DNA of 64,000 nucleotides from Girardinichthys multiradiatus (GCF_021462225.1 NC_061794.1:44144914-44208913), one strand, 5' to 3'. Positions 46,624-60,100 are shown, counted from the stretch's first letter. A program made the numbers and translations. The notes: generated by a model from the sequence alone, not told the origin.

Positions 46624-47430
46624 AAGGGACCAGGGACAAGCAGAACTGCATCTTTGCCTGATGTGAAACAGTAAAAGGACATATGGACCTCATATGAAAA
46701 TCTAAGGACTCGTGTAGGCAACAGGAGCCCGCATGGGGCCGAATGGTGCCTGGAGCATCAATAGACTGAAAACACATGAGGATTTCTCCTCTTGTTTCGT
46801 ACAACAAAAGGAAGCCAGATGCTCCTTTTCAATAATTAAATAACTGATGAAAACAAGGACGAACAAGCATTAAGAGACATCAAACATGAAATATATGATG
46901 GCGATGGTGGGAGGCATTGTAAACAGGCTTTATAACCTGAAACAAAACAACAAAATGTTTTTTTCCAACTCAATATCAGGATGCACAGAACATTTTGTTT
47001 TGGATTTTATCCTCCTGGTTTGTTTTTATCTCTTCTTTTTCTACTCACTTTGATTTTGTACCGATGTTTGATTTTAGAAGAAACCATTTATGGTAACTTC
47101 ATACATGCCAAACATTTCCAGACAACTACGTGACGAGTTTAAAATCTCTACAAGCCAACTGATGCTGGTAAATAGACCGAAAGCTGAGAATAAAAACATC
47201 CAAGAGGGCAAAAGAACTTTCAAAGAACAATAAATCATTAGTAAAAAAGTTAAAAATATAAAAAAAAAGAAGTGAGAAATATTTGAGTTGTACTTAATCT
47301 TTCTGCAATAAAAATACGTATGTACATTTCACAGGGAATTTTGCATGGGTATATAATTTTATTCTTCATCACATAACATAAGCACATGACAAATTTGCTC
47401 TATTTCAAATGGTGCTTGCCAAAATAAACA
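46624..47430 (+). other. marchf9: Probable marchf9 3'UTR
   Basis: AT-rich unique sequence with three AATAAA signals at 47229-47234, 47307-47312 and 47423-47428. Which one is used is unknown. Confidence 0.55.
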
Positions 47431-47911
47431 CTTTAAAAACATCTGTTTTCATTGCACCACCTTTTTATCAGAATGACAAATGATAGTGTGTTACAGCTAT
47501 TTCAGCTAAAATACAGGTTGTTGCTGCTGTGGGCTGATTCAGATTTGATAAAAAGTTAACTATTGGATTAAAAATTGGGGTCACTTGATCTCGAACCTCT
47601 GAGTCTCATTTCAGTGTCTTTTTTTGACATGCAATGTTTACTTCAATGTATTGCCGTTGAAATGTAGTGAGGTATTACAGTATTTGCAAAAACAAAAAAG
47701 AACGGGATCATTCATATATTTTTTTGAACATGTTGTAAATGTTTCTGATAATGGTTCTGTTTTGAGAAGCTTCTTAACTTAACCAGTAGATGGCAGTATT
47801 TGCAAGACAATGCCCCTTTAAAACAAAACAATTCTCGTTTTTCTCTGCAGGGGATCAGGAGATACCATCAGATTAAAGTCTGTATTTTTCATCAGGTTTG
47901 ATAAATGTTCA

Positions 47912-49260
47912 ATTCAATTCAGTTTTATTTATAGGGCGCCGATTCACAACACATGTCGTCTCAAAGCACTTCACAAAGGGTTTTGAATGGTGCGGGGTTG
48001 TTGGAGAGGTTAGAATAAACTACTGAGTGTTAGAGTTTGGCCATTTTAGAATGGGTTATGTGTAGGGGTACTAAGTAAAATAAAAACTGATAAAGTTTGT
48101 CCATGTAGAGCCCACTGGTGGCCATTGTTATACCAAAAACCACAAGGATTGGGGTTGCAAAGGTAGCAGAAATGGAGGGTGTGTTTGCACCTCAACCATA
48201 ACTGAGCCGGTTTAGGCTAAACCTGACTCCCCTTTATTCCATCCAACAGGGAGGGAGGAAGACAGAGGTAAAAATAATTGGAGAGTGTTGTTTCCTGTTG
48301 CATTGTGTGAAAGGAGGGTCACTTTAAAATGGACTAAGTCAATTCAATCAAATCATACAGATTTCAAGTCAGGTACATACATTCCAATTAATCCTAACCA
48401 TTGAACAGTTCAGTCAGATTCAGTTATTTATTCAAATTGGATAAAAAGTTTTTCTGTCTAAGGAAACCCAGCAGATTGCATCCAGTCAGTGACTTGCAGC
48501 ATTCACTCCTCCTGGATGAGCATGTAGAGACAGTGGACAGTCACTGGCGTTGACTTTGCAGCAATCCCTCATACTGAGCATGCATGTAGCGACAGTGGAG
48601 AGGAAAAACTCCCTTTTAGCAGGAAGAAACCTCCAACAGAACCAGGCTCAGTGTGAGCAGCCGTCTGCCACGACCGACTGGGGGTTTGAGAGAACAGAGC
48701 AGAGACACAACGAGAACAAAGAAGCACTGATCCAGGAGTACTTTCTATGGGAAGGAAAAGTAAATGTTAATGGATGTAGCTCCTTTAGTCGTTTCATCTA
48801 GAAAGAAAGAACAGATCAACTCTGAGCCAGTTTTCAAGGTTAGAGTCTGAAAGAGAGCACATATAATTAGTTACAGTAGAAGCTCAGCCAGTAGCTATGT
48901 CTAGGAGAAAAATAGGGTTAAACACTGAAAGACAGGGCCATGTGGATCATAGGTAGAGGGTGAACATTAAGTTGTTGAGAGAGAGTGAAAGTGGTCATTA
49001 TGTCCTCCAGCAGCCTAAGCATATAGCAGCATAACTACAGAGATAGCTCAGGATAACCTAAGCCACTCTAACTATAAGCTTTACCAAAAAGGAAAGTTTT
49101 AAGCCTAGCCTTAAAAGTAGACAGGGTGTCTGCCTCACGGACTAAAACTGGGAGCTGGTTCCACAGGAGAGGAGCCTGATAACTAAAGGATCTGCCTCCC
49201 ATTCTACTTCTAGAGACTCTTTCCCACATACCATGCCATGCACAGTACAACCATCCTTAC
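47912..49260 (-). mobile_element. LINE 3' end, minus-strand copy
   Basis: In minus orientation it begins with a C-terminal frame (49068-49250: GGRSFSYQAPLLWNQLPVLV, TFKARLKTFLFGKAY) and runs through the same 3' UTR as the 21.8 kb copy to the ATAAATAAAACTGAATTGAA end at 47912. It is longer at the 5' side than the 21.8 kb copy. Confidence 0.8.
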
Positions 49261-49494
49261 TAATGGATCTTTGTGTCTGATGAACAGCTCTAACTGTACC
49301 AACTAAATCTTACGAATCAGCCTGATAATAGTTTCATGATACCACTGCCCTCTGGTGACCATTCTAAACATCTCAGCTCTTTGTACACCTGCATGTGAGC
49401 CAAATTATGCACAATTTGGACCCTTCATCCTGGGTACTGAACTTATTTTTGTCAGTGAGTTTATTTTCTATATTTTCAAAATAAAACATACAAT

Positions 49495-50960
49495 CACTGG
49501 CCAGTTTATTGGTTACAGTTTACTGGTACCAGGTTGGACACCCATTTTGCCTTCAGAACTGCCTTGGTTCTTCATGCATTGATTCAACAAGGTGTCAGCA
49601 AGATTCCTCAGAGATTTTGGTCCATATTTACCTAAAAGCAGCATCACAAGTTTGCTGCAGATTTGTCGGCTTATTGTGCATAATGCAAATCTCCTGGTCA
49701 AACACATTGTAAATATGCTCCATTGGACTGAGATCTGCTAACTGTAGAGGCCATTGAAGTACAGTAAACTCACTGTCATGTTGAAGAAACCAGGTTGAAA
49801 GGTTTGGTGACTGTGGTCATGAAGGACATGGTCAGCGATAATATTCAGGTAGGCCATGGTGTTTCAACAATGCTCAGTTAGTAGGAAGGGGTCAAAATTG
49901 TGCAAAGCACATATTCCAACAGCATTACACCACCTCTACCAGCCTGAACTGTTGAGACAAGGCAGGATGGCTCAATGGTTGTTGTTTCTGACCATCTAAA
50001 AGTTACAGCTGAAACTGAGACTCATTGGATCAGGACAGTTTTTTACAATCTGTTATTGCCTCTTTTTGATTAGGTCTGTGTGAGTTGTAGCCCCAGTGAC
50101 AGGAGTTGTATCCAGTGTTGTCTTCTGCTGTTAAAATCCATCCATTAAACGTGGCACGGTTGCAAGATGGTCTGACTGCTTCAGAAACCTCTGTTAAAAT
50201 GGGATTTATAGGTCAGAGGAAGAGAAAATATCCAGTGAGCAGAAATTGCCAAGATGAAAATGTCTTGCTGATATCAGACATCATAGGAGAATGAACATAC
50301 TGGTCCCCAATTACCTCTTGTTACAAGCTGTATGCAGAATACCATCTCTGATTGCACAACACCTCAAAGGTTGAAGCAAATGCGCTACAGCAGCAGAAGA
50401 CCACAGTGGGTCCTGCTCCAGTCAGCTAAGAAAACTTAGGCTACAATTCGCACAGGCTCACCAAAACTGGACCCTAACAGGTCTGAAAAACATTGTCTAG
50501 TCTGATGAGTCTCAATTTCAGCTGCATCAGTCAGATGGTTGGGTTGAAAACAACATAAAAACATGGATCCACTCTGCTTATATCAATGGTCCAGGCTGGT
50601 AGTGGTGAAGTAACGGTTTAGAGATATTTTCTTGGCACACTTTGGGACCCTTAGTACCAGCTGAGCATTGTTTAACCACCACAGCCTGTCTGTGTATTGC
50701 TGCTGGACATGTCCTGTATGACCAGTGTACTCATATTTGATGGATACTTCCAGCAGGATAATGGACCACGTCTCAAAGCTCAAATCACCTCAAGCTGGTT
50801 TCTGACACATGACAATGAGTCACCAGATCTCAGCCACTTTGGAATGTAGTGGAACAGGAATTTCACCTCATCATTGTTCAGCTGAGAAAATCTGCACCAA
50901 CAGTATGATGTTATCAAAGTGGCCCACTGTCAAGGTTTACCTCATAAAGTGGCCATTAAG
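49495..50960 (+). mobile_element. Near full-length but decayed Tc1-like transposon
   Basis: Ends are inverted: GGCCAGTTTATTGGTTAC at the left and ATAAAGTGGCCATTA at the right. The right half has TTCCAGCAGGATAATGGACC (the FQQDNGP motif with the second catalytic Asp) and downstream CACCAGATCTCAGCC (SPDL). Length is close to that of an intact Tc1-like element, but frames are broken. Confidence 0.8.
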
Positions 50961-51029
50961 TATAAATAATTTCTCTGGATGAGAATTACAGCATACATAT
51001 CCATGAGCTCAAAAACTCAAGACCAGGGT

Positions 51030-51205
51030 GCAGTGCGTGGTGTAGCTGTACAGCGTTCAGAGTCCTCGACGCAGCCACCCGGGGTTTGATTTCTGACCCC
51101 GGGACCTTTGCTGCATGTCTAACCCCCCTTCTATCTCTGCCCATTTCCTGTCTGTGTACTTTGAAACAAAGGCCACTAGAGCCGCAAAAATAAAAAAGAA
51201 CTCAA
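51030..51205 (+). repeat. Second SINE family (tRNA-like), copy 2
   Basis: A degraded head (GTGGTGTAGCTGTACAG), then the GGGGTTTGATTTC B-box region, ending in GGCCACTAGAGCCGCAAAAA. Organisation as at 33506. Confidence 0.6.
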
Positions 51206-51229
51206 GACTGGTTCAGGGGGTCTTGAGTT

Positions 51230-51420
51230 TCAATCCGAGCCACAGCTTTTTTGGGTTTTTTCGTTTTCATGTTCTATCTGTGGGTTTGTAGTTTTTTTGA
51301 AGGTACTCCAGTTCCTCCTACTGTCCAAAAGCATGTACACTCTGTAAGGTCAACCAGCCTTTCTATTTATCCTGTTTGTTACACGTTTATCCTGTGATGG
51401 ACTGGTGTCCTCTGTCTCTT
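51230..51420 (+). repeat. Diverged SINE fragment
   Basis: AGGTACTCCAGTTCCTCCTAC, TGTCCAAAAGCATG and GTGATGGACTGGTGTCC follow the body order of the first SINE family in plus orientation, with strong divergence. Confidence 0.45.
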
Positions 51421-51424
51421 TTTT

Positions 51425-53800
51425 ATTATAACTAGGAACAATGGATAACATGCATTTTTGACCAGATACCAGACAAGGTTTTAAAATTCAACCCCTTCAA
51501 CAACTGCAAGTATTTTTTAGGGCAATGCATCTCCTTCTTGATGCTTTTTGATAATAAAACTACAAGTCAGAGGTTCAAGTGGAAAAGAGAAGATTACACA
51601 AAATGTTTGTCAATCAATCTAGAAGCTGTTAAAACATTTAAATAAAAGCTTTGGCCCCTGGATGATGCAACAGAAATTGTCAGTACGAGTCTCAAAAGTC
51701 AGTCCAGCAGTCACTGGTTTTATGCTAATTCTCGCAGAGAGTAAGCCTGGGTTTCTGTTCATATCAGAAGATTATAACCTGCTGCCCAGTGCCCACATTC
51801 TGATATATAAACGTTTGTAAGTTATTGCACCACTTTCCCGTTTGAAATTCCTGACGTTTGGAAATGTAAAACGAGGTCAGAGTAACAACAGAGTGAAGGA
51901 GAAACAATTAATTCATTGTGTTAATCAGAGGCCTGAATATTTGGTTTCCAAAGTTTGGCAGCACTGTCTATCTGGCTTTAATCTACAACGAGGAGAAATG
52001 AGCACAATGGCTGCTCACATCCGTGAATCGTGTGGAATTTGTCGCCCCCTAGTGGTCGCTTCTATTATAATCAGCATCATCAGAACATTCTTTTGTAGGA
52101 CAGAAAAACACCAATTTTTCTGCTGCAAGAAAGACATCCTGAGGATAGTTATAAATGAAAACATATATAACAATTATAAAGATTGGATTCAACACTAGTT
52201 CATGTACAAGATGAACATCAAAAAAATAAATTATGATATCATAGGCCAAACAAATTTAAACGTGACTGTTTTTCGTGACTGTTAACTTGTTCATCAACCA
52301 AACTTGGATTGATGAGAGAAGAAAATATCCACCTAGCAATTTTGTGTGGAGGTAAGGACTACCCTCTGCACTGCTGCTTTAACTAACACGCAACTCCAGA
52401 TCATCACTGAGTGTGGAAATGTGCTGTATTTCTTAACACATCTCTATATGTTTCATTAGGATGGCACCAGAAAAATGTCCCATTATGATCTCTTCAGTCA
52501 ATGCAGGCTCAGGATTCATCACTGAAACCCATTTTCATCCCCTCTTCCTCAGTCCATCCTCTTTAGTGTACTGGAACCTTGTTTTCTTCTGTTTAGATGC
52601 TAATGATGGGTGTAGTTTTTCTTTTCTGGATGTAACTCCCCTTTCTTCCAGCAAATTAACTTATTATTCAGATACTAACAATGACTCCTGTTTCTGTCTT
52701 CTATGAGCTAGATGCGACACCTTTGGTAAGGTCTGCAAAGTATTTCTTTTAGAAATGCAGATTAAAGGGGAATTATGTATTTTTTTTATTTTGCTTGATC
52801 TGAAAAAAAACTTTGATTACTTGAGTATTACTTATTTATTGATTGAGATATATTTCTGGCTCCTGATTTAAATATTTTGGTGTCATATCTGGGATTTTAT
52901 TTTCTTTCTACAAAACTAAACCGACCAACTGAACATCCTTGAAGAGTAATAATTTGCAGAAAAAAACATTAAATCAGTGTTTCCAGATTGTATTGGTGTA
53001 AAATTTCTTGAAAAAAAAAAATACATACACAAATAATATAATTAATAAAACAAATAAAAGTTGCATAAATGCAAAACGAACAAAAACAAAACCAAGAGGC
53101 AGTTTATTGATGGTACTGCTATTACAAATTATATAAGTGGGAAAAACATCTTGCAAAACTCTCTTTTTTAGAGATCTCTCTGTTTATAAAATAAATATTA
53201 AAGGTGCGTGTTTTTATTTAGATAATAAATTGTCTGTATTAAATTAACACGGGATGTTTGAAACAGGATTTATTCTTGGTACCAGATTCACACATGATTT
53301 TGGGTAAATATGGATGTTGTATAGTAAATATATGACTGTGTTACAGTAATATGTTGCAGTTTCAACCAGTAAAGAAGACAGTTAGGTAACAAACCTCTCC
53401 AGTTAATATTTGGAATAATAACCAGCATAGTTATAATAATAGCTGAGGATTTAGACTTTTTGTGTTTTCTTATAGGACTATTTGCAGGAACGTGGTGCAC
53501 AAAAGCATTCATGGAATGTGGGTGCTGCTCTAAAATGCCTACGTTGACATAAACTTTAATCTTTTCTTTGTGTTTTGCTGAGACTTTTGTTTGAAAGGAG
53601 CAAACTAAAGATCGCATTTGACTGACATTCCCTTTCAAAAGTATTCACACCGCTTGAATGGATTGACTGATTGAATGCAGATGAACTGAAAATAACTGAT
53701 ATCAGGGGCATTACGTCTTTATATTCTGACCTGGTCTCAGATGTTAATTTATTAAATGCATCATTATGTTTTAATTATGATTTTTACTTTTCCTTAACAG
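51425..53800. other. Intergenic, no feature recognised
   Basis: AT-rich sequence between marchf9 and slc11a2. The frames at 51842 and 52461 have no homology I recognise and no gene-like context. Confidence 0.4.
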
Positions 53801-53870
53801 GAGTAAAAAAAAAAAAAATCTTCTAATCTTCCTTCCACTGATCCAGGATCAGCCCAGTCGGGTTGAGCGT

Positions 53871-53979
53871 ATGAACCGGACCGGGTCACACGGTGGGAAC
53901 AGGAGAAACTGGCACAGAAAAGTCTGGCCGTCCTGTTTACCTTTGCCCTCCGGCGGTTTCCTCCTCCTTCACCGGTTGG
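53871..53979 (+). CDS. slc11a2: Candidate alternative first coding exon (1A) of slc11a2
   Basis: ATG at 53871 opens 36 codons (MNRTGSHGGNRRNWHRK...) without a stop and ends in phase 1 at TTGG|gtaagt, the phase exon 2 accepts. Mammalian DMT1 also has alternative 5' exons, one adding N-terminal residues. No sequence similarity to the mammalian 1A extension is evident, so this is inference from splice signal and phase. Confidence 0.4.
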
Positions 53980-54104
53980 GTAAGTTCAACACCTGCTGAT
54001 CTACCTGCGCCGCGTCAAGCCAGAGAGTCGCGCATTTCACCGGAGACCGCTCTGAACCTCGGTTCTACTCATGGGAAAGTTCTGACAAACTTACGCGGTA
54101 CAAG

Positions 54105-54126
54105 ATGTTCTCCTACCGGCGCTCAG
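54105..54126 (+). CDS. slc11a2: slc11a2 coding exon 1 (1B)
   Basis: ATG TTC TCC TAC CGG CGC TCA G, ending in phase 1 at TCAG|gtgagt. Joined to exon 2 it reads [20 protein letters not shown]. Start choice rests on phase and donor quality. Confidence 0.65.
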
Positions 54127-57100
54127 GTGAGTTTAATTAAACTCAGTCACACTGAATCGACTGTTCTGTTCTTTACGGGAAATCTTCTTCCTGTTTTTAG
54201 TTGATTTTTAAACATTTACAACCGGAATTGATTGGGTGACGAAGTTCACACTGACTTCCAGTAAGATAGTCAGCGGTTTGCTGTCCAGTGCAGAAAATGC
54301 GTTTCCATGGCTCCATAAAGCTAGAGTAAATCTTAAACAGTCACATGACAGCGTAATTGTAACTGAGTTGATATTATTGAAGTGTATGAAGAAATGTATT
54401 TGTTGCCACTGTATTTGTTATAAGAATATACATTTATTAAACTGAATGCAAAATGACAAAAGATGCAGGTTTTACAGTAACTTGACTCTGTTATGTTTCT
54501 GGGATATTTATATATATATATGTGTCAGTTATTTATATAACTGACACATCAAAACCTCAACTTGGAAATTAATGTTCCCTCCGTGACGTCACTGTGTTGA
54601 ATGAGGGTTCGACACTTCTAAGCCTGTGTAAATGCTACTGAAATAATAAATTCTAATAAAATGTAAGAATCTGATCTGAATGCTTCCTGGGCAAATTAAA
54701 TAAGAAACTAAAAAGTTTTTGTATTTTAAGCTCAGCAAAGCTTTAGATGGGAGCTCGTACTCGTCGTCTTCCGCTTATCCGGGACCGGGTAGCGGGGGCA
54801 GCAGACTCAGCAGAGACGCCCAGACGTCCTTCTCTCCAGACACCTTTCTCCAGTTCCTCCAGGGGGAGCCCAAGGCGTTCCCAGGCCAGCTGAGAGACAT
54901 AGTCCCTCCAGCGTGTCCTGCGCCGTCCCCTGGGCCTCCTCCCGGTGGGACGTGCCTGGAACACCTCCAGAGGAAGGTGTCCAGGAGGCATCCGGTATAG
55001 ATGCCCGAGCCACCTCAACTGGCTCCTCTCGATGTGGAGGAGCAGCAGCTCTACTCCGAGTCCCTCCCAGATGGCCGAGCTCCTCACCCTATCTCTAAGG
55101 GAGTGCCCGGCCACCCTACGGAGGAAGCTCATTTCAGCCGCTTGTATCCGGGATCTCGTTCTTTCGGTCATGACCCAAAGTTCATGGCCATAGGTGAGGG
55201 TAGGAACGTAGACCGACCAGTAAATTGAGAACTTTGCTTTTCGGCTCAGCTCTCTCTTCACCACAACGGACCGGCACAGCGCCCCCATTACTGTGGCAGC
55301 CGCACCGATCCGTCTGTCGATCTCCCGCTCCATTCTTCCCTCACTCGTGAACAAGACTCCGAGATACTTAAACTCCTCCACTTGAGGCAGGAACTCCTCT
55401 CCAACCTGAAGAGGACAAGCCACCCTTTTCCGGTCCAGAACCATGGCCTTGGACTTGGAGGAGCTGATCCTCATCCCAGCCACTTCGCACTCGGCTGCGA
55501 ACCACCACAGCGCATGCCGTAGGTCTTGGCTAGAGGGGGCCAGCAGGACCAGGTAATCTGCAGAAAGAAGAGATGAAATCCATTGGTCCCCAAACCAGAC
55601 CCCCTGTGGCCCTTGGCTGCGCCTAGAAATCCTGTCCATAAAAGTTATGAACAAGACCGGTGACAAAGGGCAGCCCTGCCGGAGTCCAACATGCACCGCG
55701 AACAGGTCCTACTTAGTGCCGGCAATGCGAACCAAACTCCTGCTCCGCTCGTACAGGGACCGGATGGCCCCTAATAAAGAGCCACCGATGCCATACTCCT
55801 GGAGCACCCCCCACAGGGCATCACGAGGGACACAGTCGAATGCTTTCTCCAGGTCCACAAAACACATGTGGACCGGTTGGGCAAACTCCATGAACCCTCG
55901 AGTACCCTGTAGAGGGTATAGAGCTGGTCCAGTGTTCCACGGCCGGGACGAAAACCACACTGTTCCTCCTGAAGCCGAGGTAGATGTGAGCTTATGGTCT
56001 TTAATATGTTTTGTTAACCAGATGTTGGCATCAGAAAACTTTAAGCTAATGAAAACAAAATTGGTTGATTTTTTTCTCACTTTTTATTAAAAATGGAAAT
56101 GCAAGCTGTTTATCACTTTGTGGTGAAAAAAAAAATGGACCAGCCAAATATTAAAAAAATCTTTTTCTCAGTTTAAAGCCATTAAAATGTGTGATGTGTG
56201 TTTATCTTATATGTTCTTGTTCATATTTTTATTGTGATGTGAAGATACCTTAGACAACGTTGAGGTGTGCACCTCTTCCTATAGTAACAGTACAGTGCTG
56301 TTAAAGGTGTCCGATTTTATTCTCATTTTTGTTTCTTTGTCACTCTTAAATGTTTCACATCATCAAATTAATTATAATATCCGAAAAAGAACCTGTATGA
56401 CAACATGAAGTAGGCTTAAGGGTCTCAAAAAGTGCTGATAGGTTTTAGTCACAAGTGCAAACCAATGTGCACCGGTAGTCCCTTTAAATTTCAGCCTTTC
56501 TCTATGATAAATACAGAAGTGATTTATTTCAACCTCAGATGTGGCCCTGAAATGACAACATGTCTCATTCAAACCTGAAGAGTTCTTCATAAATGCACCA
56601 GTTTGGGTAACTTCAGTCTCCCAGAACATTGACGGGAGATGCAGCCACAGCAAGGTGTAGCTGTGAGATCAAGTATGTGGCTATTCTGACAGAAGGAAGA
56701 AACAAAACAATTCTTCTCATTTACTTGCCACCTAGCAAGCTCTCAGGATAATTTCATTTAGTAATACACAACTAGAGCTGCAATTCAGACCTGCAAAAAT
56801 ATTCCCAAACCACTGAAACACGTAAAGCGTACACAGCTGATGTTTATATTTAAACTCCTTCCTAAATCACTCAAAACATCTTTAAACACTGAGAACATCA
56901 GGCAGTCTAGTTTTTCAGGTGTTACTTTGTCCCTATCTCTCCAGGAAACACATCTTAAGGTGCCACAGTTGACATCTTTCTCTCATGTTTCTCCTACTGT
57001 TCTCTGTTGAGGACAGGTCAGCCCTGTCCTTTCTTTTTCAAGCCTTCTTTTTTAATGTCTTGTTGAAAAATGCATATTTCTAGGAAACATGTGACCTTGA

Positions 57101-60100
57101 AGGCAGAAGATGTTGATCCAAATGTTATGCAGTACATTTTTGAATAACTGCTGCCATCATGGAAGAAGAAGTAAGCTCTGATTTCATCAGAGTCCAGCTT
57201 TGAGGCTCATTGACAGATTAGTCGCCTCCTCAGGGCCCACTGTCATACATGCTTTAGATCTATCCCTGTTGCCACGGATGCTGATATAAATGAATGGGGT
57301 TCTTCGCAGCTTTATGCAGAACTTAATGGCAAGGTTAGGGACTGCTGGTGTTCTTTCAGAAAATGCCAGGAACCCTACCAGTCCACATTACCACTGTGCC
57401 AGTTGCACAGAGAAGTCCAGAGAAGTCATCAAGGACATGAATAATCCCTGCTCCATGAGGTTCATGTACTCGATGCAGTACTTACTGAGTGGCTGGAGAT
57501 CGTGTTTGTCCAGATCAGACTCAAGCCCTTGTCCTTTAAACACTGAAGTTTCTTTAAATTCCTTCAATTGTTTCTTGATAGCTTGCGCTGCAGAAGCAGA
57601 ACAATGCGAGTCCCTTTCTACACTTCTTTTCAGGTTTGTCTCAGTTTCACTGGGAAGTTTGGTCCAGAGTGACAGAAATGAGGACTTCACAGATTATTGA
57701 CCGTGGCTTCAGGAGGATGGCTTTCATCCTTTCATCCAGTGGAACAGATCTTTACACTCTCTGAAACGCTGAAGGGTTCAGTAGACTTTGACTCTGAATC
57801 TGAAGACAGCTTTCCACCTTTTCCCCAAAATCATGCTGTGGGAAGTTTCTTAAGCGTTTCATGTGTCTGAGACGCTTCTTCAGGATTTCTTGTCTTTTTA
57901 AAACCAAAAAAAAGAGTGTTTCCGCATTCTCAGTACAAAATGGAGCTTCTACCCAGTCCCACCAGAGCTGCTTCTTGTTACTGATCCTGTTTGTGGTGTT
58001 GATGGACGCTGGTCTATCGTAGTGGAGATTCGCAGAAAAAGCTGAGCTGAAAGCCAGAACTCTCATGACCCAATGGGCAAGAACTAGCAGGTAAAAGGCT
58101 AAAATGAGCTTCCTCCACGGGTTGCAGCTCGAGGTGGAGCCTCTGTTTCTCTCCATCGAAAGGAGTTCATGGTTCAAGACTCAGATCAGACACCTCACTT
58201 TTAATCCATCCTGTGGTTTGGGGCTTTGAAATCTAATTGAACTGCAGATCTGAACGAAACCAATAACGTTATATCAACACATAGAGTAGCAGCTGCTCAG
58301 TCTTAGCATTACGAAACCCCAACTGTTTCTTTTCTTAAAAATTTACTTATTACTTAATACTTATACTGGTTTGATTTAATAACCTAAATAAGACCAAAAT
58401 GTTGGGTTTATTTATAGATTACAATGAGTATAACTGTTGCCTTTAAAAGTTCTGGAAATTAAAAATCTAGAAAAACTAAGACAGCAAAACAATCACAAAC
58501 CAACGTAATCAACAAAAACATATTTAGTATTAAAGCTAATTAACATCCTGATTTGCCACATTTAACTTTGCATGTAGGCTTTTATTTTCTATTATAAGTA
58601 CAATAACTGGTGACGATTAACAAGGATAAATAATAGTTGTGGAAGTCTTTGCCCAGACAATGTTCTGATCCAGTAATCCAGATCTTTTTACTGACTGAAC
58701 AGATAAGATGAAAGTGTTTTCCCATGGTTCCTTGTTTGTGCAAGGTTTTGTTTTGTGTCTACAGTGATTTTTTATTAATGGTTTAAATCCAGTTTAATTA
58801 CACCCTTGCTTCCAGCCAGAAACCCCCTGCCTGAGAACATCCACATTTCCTCTCTGCCTCCCATCGTTCCCCTGGAACAGGAACCAGAACTGTCGGGTCA
58901 ACAAGGTGAGGATTTTTATTTTAAGGGATACAAATCCTGAACTTATCTTGAAGGTGTGTCACTTCCACTACGTGATACACCTTCAGAGGCTTTCTGGGTT
59001 TAACGGGCTCTTTCTTTTTCCTCCAAACCAAATCAAAGCTGTTGATATTTCTGCTCATATTCCCGACTCTAGGACCTTTGGACTTGAGATCGGTGAACTC
59101 TGTGGTCTCTTTTAAAAGAAGGTTAAAAACACTTCTTTTTAAATGTGCTTTTCATTAATTTCTCTTAGTTTTTATGCTTTGTTGGCTCTTGGACTGTTGT
59201 ATTAGTTTATTGTGAAGTACTTTGTGATTTTTGTGTCTTTAGAGGTGCTAAATAAATAAAGTTTTACTTACTTACTTGCAACTTTTTTTGCTCAACTGCT
59301 TTGTGTTTTCTGACACTTTTCTAGAAATCATTCCTCCTAGTGTATGCAAGGCCTTGCAGAAGTATTATATTCATATTTTTTTAACCTTTTCACAGTTTAC
59401 AAGGATTTCACATCATCATCATCACAAAGTAATTCATGCATAGTTGTAAACTGAAGGAGAAGGATTCATGGTTTTATAATTTCCTGCAAGTCAAAAGGTG
59501 AAAAGTGGATCGTATGCCCACCCACGGCAACGCAATGTAGAACCACACAAGACAAGACTTGCAAAACTAGCAACTTTCCTGTTTACAGATTCTTCCAACT
59601 GAACTGTGGATCACTGCAGTTTCTCCAGAGTTAACGTGGGTCTTTTGGACATGGTAACCCTGGAGGAGCTGCATTGTCCAGCCTGTCAGCTCAGGTGGAT
59701 GTCCATGTATTGGTAGGTCTGCTGTTGGTCCATCCTCTCTCCGTGTTCAGATGAGGAATTGAAAAGAGCTTGTTAGATGTTCAAAGATTGGGGTACGGTT
59801 TTATAATCTAACCCTACTTTTAACTTCTCCACAACCTTCTCCCTGACCTGTCTGCTTTGTTCCTTGGTCTTCATGATGTTGGTTGTTCTTTAAGAAACCT
59901 CTGAGGCCTTCAGACAACAGCTGGTTTTAAACTGAAAGTAAATCATGCACAGGTGGACTCTGTTTACTATTACAAGGCATTGTATAATGTCATTCAGCAG
60001 GTAATAATGGAATAATTTTCTTCTATCCTCTTGTCTCCTGCTTTGTTTGGCATAACATCCTGCCTACCTCATGCCTGCGTTTGATCCAACACCACAACTT

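Larger units (their letters stand above)
53850..54126 (+). promoter_or_regulatory. slc11a2: slc11a2 first-exon and promoter region
   Basis: A short GC- and CpG-rich island in an AT-rich background. It contains two good donors on the gene strand, GTAAGT at 53980 and GTGAGT at 54127. Each is preceded by an ATG frame ending in phase 1. The transcription start is not defined. Confidence 0.55.

Noticed and set aside
53893..54204. 103-codon frame crossing both slc11a2 donors
   Set aside because: It needs a GTG start, reads through two consensus donors, and is out of phase with the DMT1 frame, which exon 4 fixes.
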